A DNA stretch of 43,620 nt from contig JAEWAQ010000085.1 of NCBI GenBank assembly GCA_023391635.1, positions 1 to 43,620 on the forward strand. Direction: 5' to 3'. Each line of letters begins with the position of its first letter. Position 1 is the stretch's first letter. This DNA comes from Bacillota bacterium (GTDB taxonomy: Bacteria > Bacillota > Bacilli > Paenibacillales > Paenibacillaceae). Both the position numbers and the translations under genes were made by a program. Of this stretch, positions 8,249-15,897 are shown piece after piece. The notes under the pieces are model-generated. The model was not told the DNA's origin. It saw only the letters and a program-made list of their open reading frames with translations, and made no database searches.

Positions 8249-8510
8249 GTGCGTCCATTAGCAGGCAGACAAGTGCATCTCGATTTTCATACCTCTGAAT
8301 TCATCGACGGAATCGGAGAGCGCTTCGACAAGCGGCAATTCCAAGCTGCGCTGCAACAAGGCCATGTGCGACCGCATCAAGCGCGCTTACTTGGCGCCGC
8401 AAGGGCACGACATTCCGATCACCGTCGCAGACGGCCGGGTGCAGTGTGTCGTGCCGAAGGTCGAATGCCACCAGATCGTCGTCTTCGACGAGGCGTCGCC
8501 TGAAGCTTGA
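8249..8510 (+). pseudogene. Deletion remnant of a GHL6-like glycoside hydrolase gene
   Basis: The start GTG (8249) keeps a ribosome site (AAAGGAG, 8233-8239). The first ~40 codons read like the N-terminus of hypothetical glycosyl hydrolase 6/beta-galactosidase-trimerisation-type proteins (RQVHLDFHTSEFIDGIG, then FDKRQFQAALQQGHV). From 8370 a different frame takes over and reads DRIKRAYLAPQGHDIPIT to FDEASPEA and a stop at 8508-8510, which looks like the C-terminal end of the same type of protein. The catalytic middle, normally many hundreds of codons, is gone and the junction near 8363-8370 shifts the frame. Only a meaningless 84-codon frame remains. Family assignment is from remembered similarity of the two ends; the broken structure is seen directly. 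Confidence 0.65.
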
Positions 8511-8538
8511 TTGCATAGGAGAAAGGAGAGGCCGACCC

Positions 8539-10050
8539 ATGACGAAAAAACAGACGAGCAAGCCCAACATATTGCTGATTACAACGGACCAGCAACGGGC
8601 CGACCACCTTGGCGTCAAGGGATTGTCTGCGATCCGTACGCCGCACCTGGACAGACTGGCGACGGAAGGCGCGCACTTCGATCGGGCCTACTGCCCTTCG
8701 CCGATCTGCACGCCTACGCGCATGTCCCTGTTGACCGGACGCTGGCCGTCCAGTCACGGGGCTTACTCCATCGGCGTTACAGTCGACCCGCTGCCGCACC
8801 CGACGCTGCCCGAGCTTCTGCAGCAGGGCGGATATGCCACGGCTCTGATCGGGAAAGCCCACTTCGTTCGCCGCGACGATGAGGCGGAACAGATCACGGG
8901 TGTGGCGAACCCGGACCCGGCCTATTTCCGCACGTTCAACGGACCGAGCCTCGGCTTCGATTGGGTCCGTACATGTATTGGCCATACGATCAACTGCGAG
9001 CCTGACATGCACTATCGCGTGTTTCTGGAGGACGCTTGCGGGGGAGACGGCTACAGGAAGTGGTTCCCGCGGATGGGAGACGGCTACAATCACAATCGCA
9101 CCGGGGCGTGGGATATCCCGGAAGAGCTGCAGAATACGGCGTGGGTCGCCCAGGAGACGCAAGATTGGCTGGCGCGGCAAGCCGGCGATCAACCCTGGTT
9201 CGTCTGGACGAGCTTCGAAGACCCGCATGAGCCGTTCGTATGCCCGGAGCCGTGGTATTCTTCGGTGGATACCGACAAGATGCAACTGTTCGAGGGTAAG
9301 CGCGAAGGAGAATTCGACCGGAAACCGGTCATTTACGAGCAGATTTACCGCAAGGAATTGGCGGGTATCGATGACGGCCACGGCGTGCCTTGCGTGCAAG
9401 GTCCGTCTTACCAAGGCAGGCAGATCGCCGAGGCGATGCAGGCGACGCTCGGAATGATCGCGAACATCGACGACAAGGTCGGGCGCATCCTCCGCAAGCT
9501 TGAGGAGACAGGGCAACTCGCCAATACGATCGTCATCTACACGTCTGATCACGGAGAGATGCATGGCCATCATGGTTTCTGGGGCAAAGGGTTGACTGCT
9601 TACGAGGACTGCCAGCGCGTTCCGCTGCTCATTTGGGGGCCGTCCCATGTGAAGCGCGTCGGCACGACGCAGGCCATTGCCAATCTGGCAGATTTGCCCG
9701 CTACGATCTTGGCGATGGCAGGCTTGCAGCCAGCGATGGGAATGCAGGGGACCGATCTGACGCCGATTCTGGAAGGGGCAGCGACAACCGTTCAGGATTC
9801 CACCATCGTCGAATGCCAGGCAACCCGGAACATTTACCAAATGACGTTCATTACCGCCGACTATAAATTGATCCTGTACCGCGACAGCGACCAGGGCGAA
9901 CTGTACGACCTGCGTAGCGACCCGGATCAATACGACAATCTGTGGGATCGCGAGGAATATCGACAAGTGCGGGCAACTTTGCTGCAGCAAGCAGTGCAGA
10001 AGCAACTTCAGCGGGAAGGCCGGGTGGCGCCGCGTCAATCGTTCGCATAA
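8539..10050 (+). CDS. Sulfatase 2 (type I, formylglycine-dependent), cytoplasmic
   Basis: The protein has 503 aa. CTPTR (57-61) is the formylglycine signature with Cys57 as the modified residue. TTDQQ (Asp17, Gln18) supplies the N-terminal metal ligands, and YTSDHGEMHGHHGFWGKG the second metal and active-site motif. The C-terminus has GELYDLRSDPDQYDNLWD, as in sulfatase 1. It has no signal peptide. ATG 8539 is chosen because AAGGAGAG lies 8 nt upstream and the family core begins right after; a longer frame to 8446 would run into the remnant gene. It differs strongly from sulfatase 1, with an insertion around residues 110-230, so the two probably remove sulfate from different positions. A terminator follows at 10087. 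Confidence 0.9.
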   Translation: MTKKQTSKPNILLITTDQQRADHLGVKGLSAIRTPHLDRLATEGAHFDRAYCPSPICTPTRMSLLTGRWPSSHGAYSIGVTVDPLPHPTLPELLQQGGYATALIGKAHFVRRDDEAEQITGVANPDPAYFRTFNGPSLGFDWVRTCIGHTINCEPDMHYRVFLEDACGGDGYRKWFPRMGDGYNHNRTGAWDIPEELQNTAWVAQETQDWLARQAGDQPWFVWTSFEDPHEPFVCPEPWYSSVDTDKMQLFEGKREGEFDRKPVIYEQIYRKELAGIDDGHGVPCVQGPSYQGRQIAEAMQATLGMIANIDDKVGRILRKLEETGQLANTIVIYTSDHGEMHGHHGFWGKGLTAYEDCQRVPLLIWGPSHVKRVGTTQAIANLADLPATILAMAGLQPAMGMQGTDLTPILEGAATTVQDSTIVECQATRNIYQMTFITADYKLILYRDSDQGELYDLRSDPDQYDNLWDREEYRQVRATLLQQAVQKQLQREGRVAPRQSFA

Positions 10051-10086
10051 TCAAGGATAGTTTGCAAACAGATAGCGCAGCCTTAG

Positions 10087-10114
10087 AATCCAACTCATTA
10101 TCGTTGGATTTTTT
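10087..10114 (+). terminator. Terminator after sulfatase 2
   Basis: AATCCAAC (10087-10094) pairs with GTTGGATT (10103-10110) around an 8-nt loop, followed by TTTT. It is short and AT-rich but well placed 37 bp after the stop. Confidence 0.6.
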
Positions 10115-10208
10115 GATGTGTTTAGTATATACACTATATTATATTTCGTAGACTGTATGCTTAATAATTAATATTAATCAATAATAATCCTAGTTTTTAG
10201 AAAAACCA

Positions 10209-10237
10209 TTGACAACAAGCGATTATAGGTGTGTAAT
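10209..10237 (+). promoter_or_regulatory. Sigma-A promoter of importer 1
   Basis: A perfect TTGACA (10209-10214) and TGTAAT (10232-10237) are 17 bp apart. A second TATAAT at 10243-10248 is further away. The flanking DNA is very AT-rich (10120-10290), which may act as an UP element. A transcript from here has a leader of about 70 nt before the TTG start at 10313. Confidence 0.65.
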
Positions 10238-10312
10238 ATTAATATAATATTTAGACTAAATAAAAAATGTAAACAAGTAAAATTATGTAACGTAATGGGG
10301 GTGCCGTCTGTA

Positions 10313-11224
10313 TTGAAATTATCCAGCATGCGCAGCGATATTCGGAAAAATTATGATCTTTATATTTTGTTTGCTCCGGTATTGCTGTACTACATTATTT
10401 TTCACTATGTGCCCATGTATGGATTGCAGATCGCTTTTAAAAATTTCATCCCGTCCCAGGGGATTACAGGAAGTCCCTGGATCGGATGGGATCACCTTGA
10501 ACGATTTTTCAATTTGTTTAACTTTCGGGATCTGTTGAAGAATACGCTCGGATTAAGCGCTTATAACATTGCGGTGAGCTTCCCCATACCGGTTGTTGTG
10601 GCATTCTTGATCAACGAGCTTGGCGGCAATAAATTCAAGAAAATCGTGCAAACGGTTACATATGCGCCGCATTTTATCTCGGTCGTCGTTTTGGTGGGCA
10701 TGCTCTACACATTCCTCTCTCCCAGCACGGGGATTGTGAATATCGTGGCGGACCAACTGGGGCTGGAAGCGATCAATTATATGGCGAATCCGGCTTTGTT
10801 CAAGACGCTCTACGTGTTGTCGGAGGTCTGGCAGCATACCGGCTGGGCATCCATCATTTATCTGGCGGCACTGGCCGGAATCGATCCGCAATTGCATGAA
10901 TCCGCCGTGATGGACGGGGCCAACAAGCTCAGAAGAATCTGGCACATCAACCTCCCGGGCATTGCGCCGACGATCATCATCATGTTGATTTTGACGGTCG
11001 GCAGGATCATGGAGGTTGGTTTCGAAAAGGTGCTGCTCATGCAGAATCCGTTGAATCAGCAGACAGCGGAAATCATCTCGACTTACGTGTACAAGATCGG
11101 CATTCTTAATGCGCAGTACAGCTTCGCCACCGCGATTGATTTGTTTAATAACGTCATCAATTTTGCATTGCTGCTGACCGTGAACTGGATAGCCAAGAAG
11201 TATTCGGAAATCAGCCTGTGGTGA
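10313..11224 (+). CDS. Sugar ABC importer 1, permease (LplB type)
   Basis: The protein has 303 aa and about six membrane helices, beginning with LYILFAPVLLYYIIFHYVP. It has the LplB signature YVPMYGLQIAFKNF and the EAA loop ESAVMDGANKLRRIWHINLP, which docks the ATPase. It is one half of the membrane channel of an oligosaccharide importer. The start is unusual: the open frame runs back to 10229, but TTG 10313 is preferred because GGGGGTG (10297-10303), close to the ideal GGAGGTG, lies 9 nt upstream and the protein then begins with the short basic region normal for the family; ATG 10295 has no ribosome site. It is followed 10 bp later by the second permease. No ATPase gene is nearby. Confidence 0.9.
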   Translation: MKLSSMRSDIRKNYDLYILFAPVLLYYIIFHYVPMYGLQIAFKNFIPSQGITGSPWIGWDHLERFFNLFNFRDLLKNTLGLSAYNIAVSFPIPVVVAFLINELGGNKFKKIVQTVTYAPHFISVVVLVGMLYTFLSPSTGIVNIVADQLGLEAINYMANPALFKTLYVLSEVWQHTGWASIIYLAALAGIDPQLHESAVMDGANKLRRIWHINLPGIAPTIIIMLILTVGRIMEVGFEKVLLMQNPLNQQTAEIISTYVYKIGILNAQYSFATAIDLFNNVINFALLLTVNWIAKKYSEISLW

Positions 11225-11234
11225 GGAGTCGACG

Positions 11235-12140
11235 ATGAATAAAACAAATGCGATTCGAATCAAAAGCTCATTCGGCGACAGGGTATTCGATTACGCGAAC
11301 ATCCTTCTGTTATCCATCCTGTTGTTGATTGTCGTGCTTCCCTTGCTCTTCATTGTCAACGCATCGTTCAGCGATCCGGACGAAGTGTTGAGAGGCAATG
11401 TGCTGCTCTATCCTGCCGGATTCACCCTGGAAGGGTACGCCAGAGTATTCGGCGACCCGAAAGTTTGGCAAGGCTATTGGAATGTTGCCGTGTACACGGT
11501 TGTCGGCACAGCCATTAATTTGCTGATGACGATTGCGGGGGCTTACCCGCTCTCCCGAAGAGACTTCAGGGGAGGCAGCTTCTTCATGGTGCTGATTACG
11601 TTCACGATGTTTTTCTCCGGGGGCATGATTCCTTCTTTCCTGCTGGTGAAAGACTTGGGCTTGTACAACAGCATGTGGGCCATCGTGCTTCCGCCGGCCG
11701 TCGGTGTATGGAATCTGATCATCGCGAAGACCTACTTCCAGTATTCGATACCGAATGAATTGAAGGAAGCGGCGCACATCGACGGCTGCAATAACATCGT
11801 CTTCTTGTTGAAAATCGTGATCCCTCTGTCGCTCCCGATTCTCGCCGTGCTCGGTTTATTCTACGGGGTTGGCCATTGGAACAACTTCATGCGGGCGCTT
11901 CTGTATCTCAGCGACGAGAACAAGTATCCTTTGCAAATCGTATTGAGACAGATTTTGCTGCAGAATCAAATATCGGGCGCTTCGCTGGACGATATTACTT
12001 CGGCCGTCGAGAGGCAGAAGCTGTCGCAATTGCTCCGATATTCCTTGATTATCGTGTCAAGCGCACCGCTGCTCATCGTATATCCGTTCTTGCAGCGTTT
12101 CTTCGTGAAGGGCATGCTGATTGGCGCCGTCAAAGGTTGA
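11235..12140 (+). CDS. Sugar ABC importer 1, permease (YtcP/LplC type)
   Basis: The protein has 301 aa and six predicted helices, starting with YANILLLSILLLIVVLPLLF. The EAA loop reads EAAHIDGCNNIVFLLKIVIP. The C-terminus ends in FVKGMLIGAVKG, characteristic of YtcP/LplC-type permeases, as does its length. It forms the heterodimeric channel with the preceding permease. The ribosome site GAGGAG lies 7 nt before ATG 11235. A strong hairpin separates it from the binding-protein gene. Confidence 0.9.
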   Translation: MNKTNAIRIKSSFGDRVFDYANILLLSILLLIVVLPLLFIVNASFSDPDEVLRGNVLLYPAGFTLEGYARVFGDPKVWQGYWNVAVYTVVGTAINLLMTIAGAYPLSRRDFRGGSFFMVLITFTMFFSGGMIPSFLLVKDLGLYNSMWAIVLPPAVGVWNLIIAKTYFQYSIPNELKEAAHIDGCNNIVFLLKIVIPLSLPILAVLGLFYGVGHWNNFMRALLYLSDENKYPLQIVLRQILLQNQISGASLDDITSAVERQKLSQLLRYSLIIVSSAPLLIVYPFLQRFFVKGMLIGAVKG

Positions 12141-12157
12141 GGTTGAACGGATCGCGG

Positions 12158-12188
12158 TTTCAATGGCATCCCCGGGGATGCGTTGAAA
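12158..12188 (+). promoter_or_regulatory. Strong hairpin between permease and binding-protein genes
   Basis: GCATCCCC (12166-12173) is followed directly by its complement GGGGATGC (12174-12181), and the outer arms TTTCAA (12158-12163) and TTGAAA (12183-12188) also pair. There is no T-run, so it is more likely an RNA-stability or processing structure than a full terminator. Such hairpins commonly raise the amount of binding-protein mRNA relative to permease mRNA. Confidence 0.55.
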
Positions 12189-12218
12189 TAGAAGCTTAAT
12201 GAGGGGGACAGGTTCTAA

Positions 12219-13895
12219 ATGAGCAAAACCGTAAAAATGCTCTGCGCAGTCATGTCGGTGGCCCTGCTGTTCATTATGGCGGCGGGGTGCAGCGGCAGCA
12301 ACAACAATTCAGCTGCACAATCCCAAGCTCCAAGCGAGAAGGCAAGCGCAACGCCAAGTACATCAACAGAGCCGGCAAAACAGAGCAATTTTAACGAAAC
12401 AGGCTTTCCGATCGTGAATGAGAAGATTACGCTCAAATTTTTCATCGCCAAGATGGCTGTTGCAGGCGCCTTGGAGGAAATGCCGGTCATGAAGGATTAT
12501 GAAGCCAGGACGAACGTTCATATTGAATGGGACGCAGTCCCGCAAGAGAACGCCGTCGAGAAGAAGAACCTGCTGTTCGCGGGCAACGATCTGCCGGATG
12601 CGTTCATGAACGTATTGAACCCCACGGACGAGATTCGGTACGGTTCGCAGAAAGTATTGATTCCGCTGAACGGTCTGATCGACAAGTATGCGCCCAACAT
12701 TACGCAGATGTTCAAGGACCACCCGGAAGTGAAGAAGTCCATTACGACGACGGACGGGAACATATACGGGCTTCCGCAATTTTTCATAGAGCCCCAGCAC
12801 GTGCGGGTTCCGGATAAATTCTATATCAATGTGGCCTGGCTGAAGAAATTGAATCTGGCCATGCCGACGACGATTGACGAATTCTACAATGTGCTGAAAG
12901 CCTTCAAGACGCAGGATCCGAACGGCAACGGCAAGGCGGATGAAGTGCCGGTATTGTTCTATAATGCGGCGCCGAATGCCACGATTATCGATTACCGGGC
13001 CTTTAATAACTTTTTCAGCATCTTCAGCGCTTTCGGCATCACGGATTATTTCATGGTGAAGGACGGGAAGGTACTGGCCGGGTTCATGCAGGACGGGTAC
13101 AAAGATGCCTTGAAGTTTACGGCCAAATTATATGCGGAGAAGCTGCTCGATAACGAGAGCTTCACGATGAACGAAGCGGAAGCAAGAGCGAAGGGGAGCG
13201 CCCCGGACAGCGTAGCCGGAACGTTCTCCAAGATGGCGGAATTCCAACTGGTCGGGAACGACAAGATTCCGGATTACGATATTTTGCCGCCGCTTAAAGG
13301 TTCGGACGGCACGCAAGTTTATCGCGTGTTCCCGACGCCGGTACTGAAATCGATGTTCGCGATTACAAGTGCCAACGAATATCCCGAAGCGACGATCCGA
13401 TGGATCGATCACGCCTTCTCGGATGTCGGCGCGCTCGAATTCAGCAACGGTCCGGAGAACGTAAGCTGGCAATGGATAGATAAAGATAAAGGCGTCTATA
13501 CGCAGATTGCGCCTCCGGAAGGCGTAAGCTTTGCAGAGTTCAGGCACAAGAACACGCTAGGCGCGATGACGCCGTATTACAACTCCGAGAGGCTGACGCA
13601 AGTGCCGAACGAGCAGGCCAAGCGGTTGGCTGCGCAAGTGGAGAAGGTGCTGCCTTACATGCCGACGGAAATATTCCCGGATGTGTATGTGGACGAAGCT
13701 CAGGCACAGAAGCGCGCCGATCTGACTGCCACGATCTCGCCGTACGTCATGTCGATGATGGCCCAGTTCATAACGGGAGCTGCCGATATTGACAAGGAAT
13801 GGACGAATTATATCGATTCCTTGAACAAGATGGGAATGAACGACCTGCTCGCGATTCAGCAAGCTGCCTATGATGTATACGCCAATGCGAAGTAA
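12219..13895 (+). CDS. Sugar ABC importer 1, solute-binding lipoprotein (LplA type)
   Basis: The protein has 558 aa. A lipoprotein signal (residues 1-24) ends in a lipobox with IMAAGC, so it is anchored outside the membrane by Cys24. A Ser/Asn/Ala-rich spacer (25-55) follows, then a type-1 family binding protein fold with LTLKFF-like start, the Asp/Asn-rich loop QDPNGNGKADEVP found in this family (a possible Ca site), and NGPENVSW near the end. It captures the oligosaccharide and delivers it to the two permeases just upstream. The ribosome site GAGGGGG lies 11 nt before ATG. A terminator at 13916 closes the importer unit, so the GH29 genes may be transcribed separately or by read-through. Confidence 0.9.
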   Translation: MSKTVKMLCAVMSVALLFIMAAGCSGSNNNSAAQSQAPSEKASATPSTSTEPAKQSNFNETGFPIVNEKITLKFFIAKMAVAGALEEMPVMKDYEARTNVHIEWDAVPQENAVEKKNLLFAGNDLPDAFMNVLNPTDEIRYGSQKVLIPLNGLIDKYAPNITQMFKDHPEVKKSITTTDGNIYGLPQFFIEPQHVRVPDKFYINVAWLKKLNLAMPTTIDEFYNVLKAFKTQDPNGNGKADEVPVLFYNAAPNATIIDYRAFNNFFSIFSAFGITDYFMVKDGKVLAGFMQDGYKDALKFTAKLYAEKLLDNESFTMNEAEARAKGSAPDSVAGTFSKMAEFQLVGNDKIPDYDILPPLKGSDGTQVYRVFPTPVLKSMFAITSANEYPEATIRWIDHAFSDVGALEFSNGPENVSWQWIDKDKGVYTQIAPPEGVSFAEFRHKNTLGAMTPYYNSERLTQVPNEQAKRLAAQVEKVLPYMPTEIFPDVYVDEAQAQKRADLTATISPYVMSMMAQFITGAADIDKEWTNYIDSLNKMGMNDLLAIQQAAYDVYANAK

Positions 13896-13915
13896 ATTCC
13901 GGCACAGGTAAATGA

Positions 13916-13956
13916 AGGGAAAGCCATTCGACTGCAGGATGAGCTTTCCCTGTTTT
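13916..13956 (+). terminator. Terminator after importer 1
   Basis: AGGGAAAGC (13916-13924) pairs perfectly with GCTTTCCCT (13943-13951), with GTTTT after it. It lies 20 bp after the binding-protein stop. Confidence 0.7.
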
Positions 13957-14034
13957 ATCACATGCCGGCGGAAGATGCCTGAGATGGATTTCAAGCAAAG
14001 AATATGGCCCGGCGAAAGGGAGGTGAGGGGGTAT

Positions 14035-14061
14035 ATGCAGATAATCTTGCACGGAGGATGA
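14035..14061 (+). other. Possible 8-codon leader ORF before the GH29 genes
   Basis: A near-perfect ribosome site GGGAGGTGAG (14018-14027) lies 7 nt before ATG 14035, which opens a frame of only eight codons (MQIILHGG) ending at TGA 14059-14061. The ribosome site is better than that of the real gene at 14122, which makes chance less likely. It could be a leader peptide or a relic of a lost gene start. Confidence 0.35.
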
Positions 14062-14062
14062 C

Positions 14063-14100
14063 ATGTACAGGCTAAGCAACAAGCAACGAGCAACGTACAT
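14063..14100 (+). repeat. Hairpin enclosing three 7-bp tandem repeats
   Basis: ATGTAC (14063-14068) and GTACAT (14095-14100) can pair. The loop holds AAGCAAC (14074-14080), AAGCAAC (14081-14087) and GAGCAAC (14088-14094) in tandem. The structure lies 22 bp before the first GH29 gene, in its probable untranslated leader. Confidence 0.4.
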
Positions 14101-14121
14101 TCCAAACACGAAAGAGGGAGT

Positions 14122-15897
14122 ATGATGAATCGAACGCAACGGAAAAGGGGTAACGTCATCATCGTTTTTGCCATTGCCGGATTGCTGGTTTTCAGCCTCA
14201 TGTTTATGAAAACGTTTGCGCCTCGTGCGTACGCGGAAACGCCGAATGAATATGTGGACCTGGGCTTCGGGTTGTTTCCGCACTTTGGCCTGAATACGTT
14301 CACGAACGGGTTGACCGGCAGAGAAGGAAGCGACCCGGTCAGCGTGAACTATCCTTCCACCTTGTTCAACCCGACGGATTTCGACCCCTACCAGTGGGCC
14401 GAAGCGGCCAGCGCGGCCGGCATGAAGTACATCATTTATACGGTGAAGCACCACTTCGGGTGGAGCGGTTGGGATACCGCATACTCTGCTTATGATGTCG
14501 CGACGAGCTCGGTGCCGAATCTGGATACGGTGCAAGAGGTGAAGGACGCTTGCGATTATTACGGCTTGAAGCTCGTCCTGTACTATTCCGCGCTCGATCG
14601 GACAAACTTCCCGGACCCGAAAATTCCCGGGCACGACTGGACGAACAAGAATGCGGACTATACGCAATTCGTGAAGGATCAGATGACGGAGCTGCTGACG
14701 AATTACGGCACGATAACGGGTGTCTGGTTCGATGCGGCGAAGGCGATTACCCATGCGCAAGCCGTCGAAATCAAAAATCATATCAAAAGCATTCAACCGG
14801 ATACGTTGGTGATGTTCCATCATAAGGACAAGGACGACATCTCCGACGTTCGAATCAAGGAACAGGTCGAAGGCCTTCCGCCGGTCAACAATCAAATTCC
14901 TTGGGAGAACGCCTGGTATCTGAACAGCAACACGAACGACAGATATTGGTCATTCAGCAACAACGTGACTCCTCAACTAACGGCGGTGCAAATCGCGAAC
15001 CAGCGGGATTTGTTGAATGCCCGCCATGCCTCTTACGCACTAGGCGCTTCGCCAGGGCCGAACGGGAAGCTCCCGATGGCCATCTACAATCGTCTTGTTG
15101 AAGTCGGGAATTATCCGCCGCCGCAGCCCGTGGCCGGCGATGATGCGGATCCGGCAATCGCTTATACCGGAACTTGGAATCATATCGCGAGAGCGGAGAG
15201 CTTCAACGGCACCTTGTCCTGGAGCAACACGCTCGATGCTGCAGCTTCTTATACTTTCGATGGCACAGGTGTTGAACTGTACACCCAGAAAGGGACGGGA
15301 GGGGGCAAATTCGACATTTATCTGGACAACGTCAAGGTGCTTACCTATGACTCCTATGCTTCTTCGATCCTGCATCAGGTGCTCGCATACCAGACAACGG
15401 GTTTATCCGCCGGCCCCCATACGATCCAGGTCGTCGTGACGCATACGAAAAACGCGAATTCGTCCAATTACAACGTCCACGTCGACTATATCAAAGCGCT
15501 GGAGTCGGCGCCGACTGTCGTGGAAATCGATAATACGGACGCGAATATCGACTACGCGGGAGATTGGAACAGCATCGAGCGCGCGCAAAGCCATGACGGC
15601 ACGATCTCCTACAGCAATACGACGAACGATTACGCGGAATATACGTTCAATGGGACGGGCGTACAGTTCTATACGCAGAAAGGACCCAGTGCAGGGAAAA
15701 TCGGCATTTATCTGGACGATGTCCTGCAGGCGACCTATGATGCTTACGCTTCATCGGGACAGCATCAGGTGCTGGCTTACGATGCGCAAAATCTGACTGC
15801 AGGCAGCCACACGATCAAGATCGTCGTGACGGGAACGAAGAACGCGAATGCGAACAACGATTTCGTTCATCTGGATTATTTGAAGATCACGAATTGA
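14122..15897 (+). CDS. Secreted GH29 alpha-L-fucosidase with two C-terminal sugar-binding-like modules
   Basis: The protein has 591 aa. A signal peptide ends at about AYA-ET (residue 38), so it is secreted. The GH29 barrel spans about 40-335: GLFPHFGLNTF at the start, the substrate-binding VKHHFGWSGWD and the nucleophile region GVWFDAA (Asp204). Two ~120-residue beta-sandwich modules follow (343-463 and 466-591), each with a pattern like YTFNGTGVQFYTQKGP, IYLDDVL and HTIKIVVTGTKN. GH29 enzymes release alpha-L-fucose with retention. The acid/base residue is not clear, which is usual for this family. It has a GAGGGAG ribosome site and no own promoter that I can see, and it is the first of three similar genes spaced 21 and 28 bp apart. 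Confidence 0.85.
   Translation: MMNRTQRKRGNVIIVFAIAGLLVFSLMFMKTFAPRAYAETPNEYVDLGFGLFPHFGLNTFTNGLTGREGSDPVSVNYPSTLFNPTDFDPYQWAEAASAAGMKYIIYTVKHHFGWSGWDTAYSAYDVATSSVPNLDTVQEVKDACDYYGLKLVLYYSALDRTNFPDPKIPGHDWTNKNADYTQFVKDQMTELLTNYGTITGVWFDAAKAITHAQAVEIKNHIKSIQPDTLVMFHHKDKDDISDVRIKEQVEGLPPVNNQIPWENAWYLNSNTNDRYWSFSNNVTPQLTAVQIANQRDLLNARHASYALGASPGPNGKLPMAIYNRLVEVGNYPPPQPVAGDDADPAIAYTGTWNHIARAESFNGTLSWSNTLDAAASYTFDGTGVELYTQKGTGGGKFDIYLDNVKVLTYDSYASSILHQVLAYQTTGLSAGPHTIQVVVTHTKNANSSNYNVHVDYIKALESAPTVVEIDNTDANIDYAGDWNSIERAQSHDGTISYSNTTNDYAEYTFNGTGVQFYTQKGPSAGKIGIYLDDVLQATYDAYASSGQHQVLAYDAQNLTAGSHTIKIVVTGTKNANANNDFVHLDYLKITN

Noticed and set aside
8249..8503. Intact 84-aa protein
   Set aside because: After about 40 codons the frame turns Arg/Ala-rich, while the neighbouring frame carries a sensible protein end; a broken gene explains this better.
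8419..10038. 539-codon minus-strand frame opposite sulfatase 2
   Set aside because: Same reasoning; it mirrors the sulfatase codon pattern.
10255..10280. Catabolite-response element before importer 1 (ATGTAAACAAGTAAAA)
   Set aside because: It lacks the central CG and the symmetry of cre sites.
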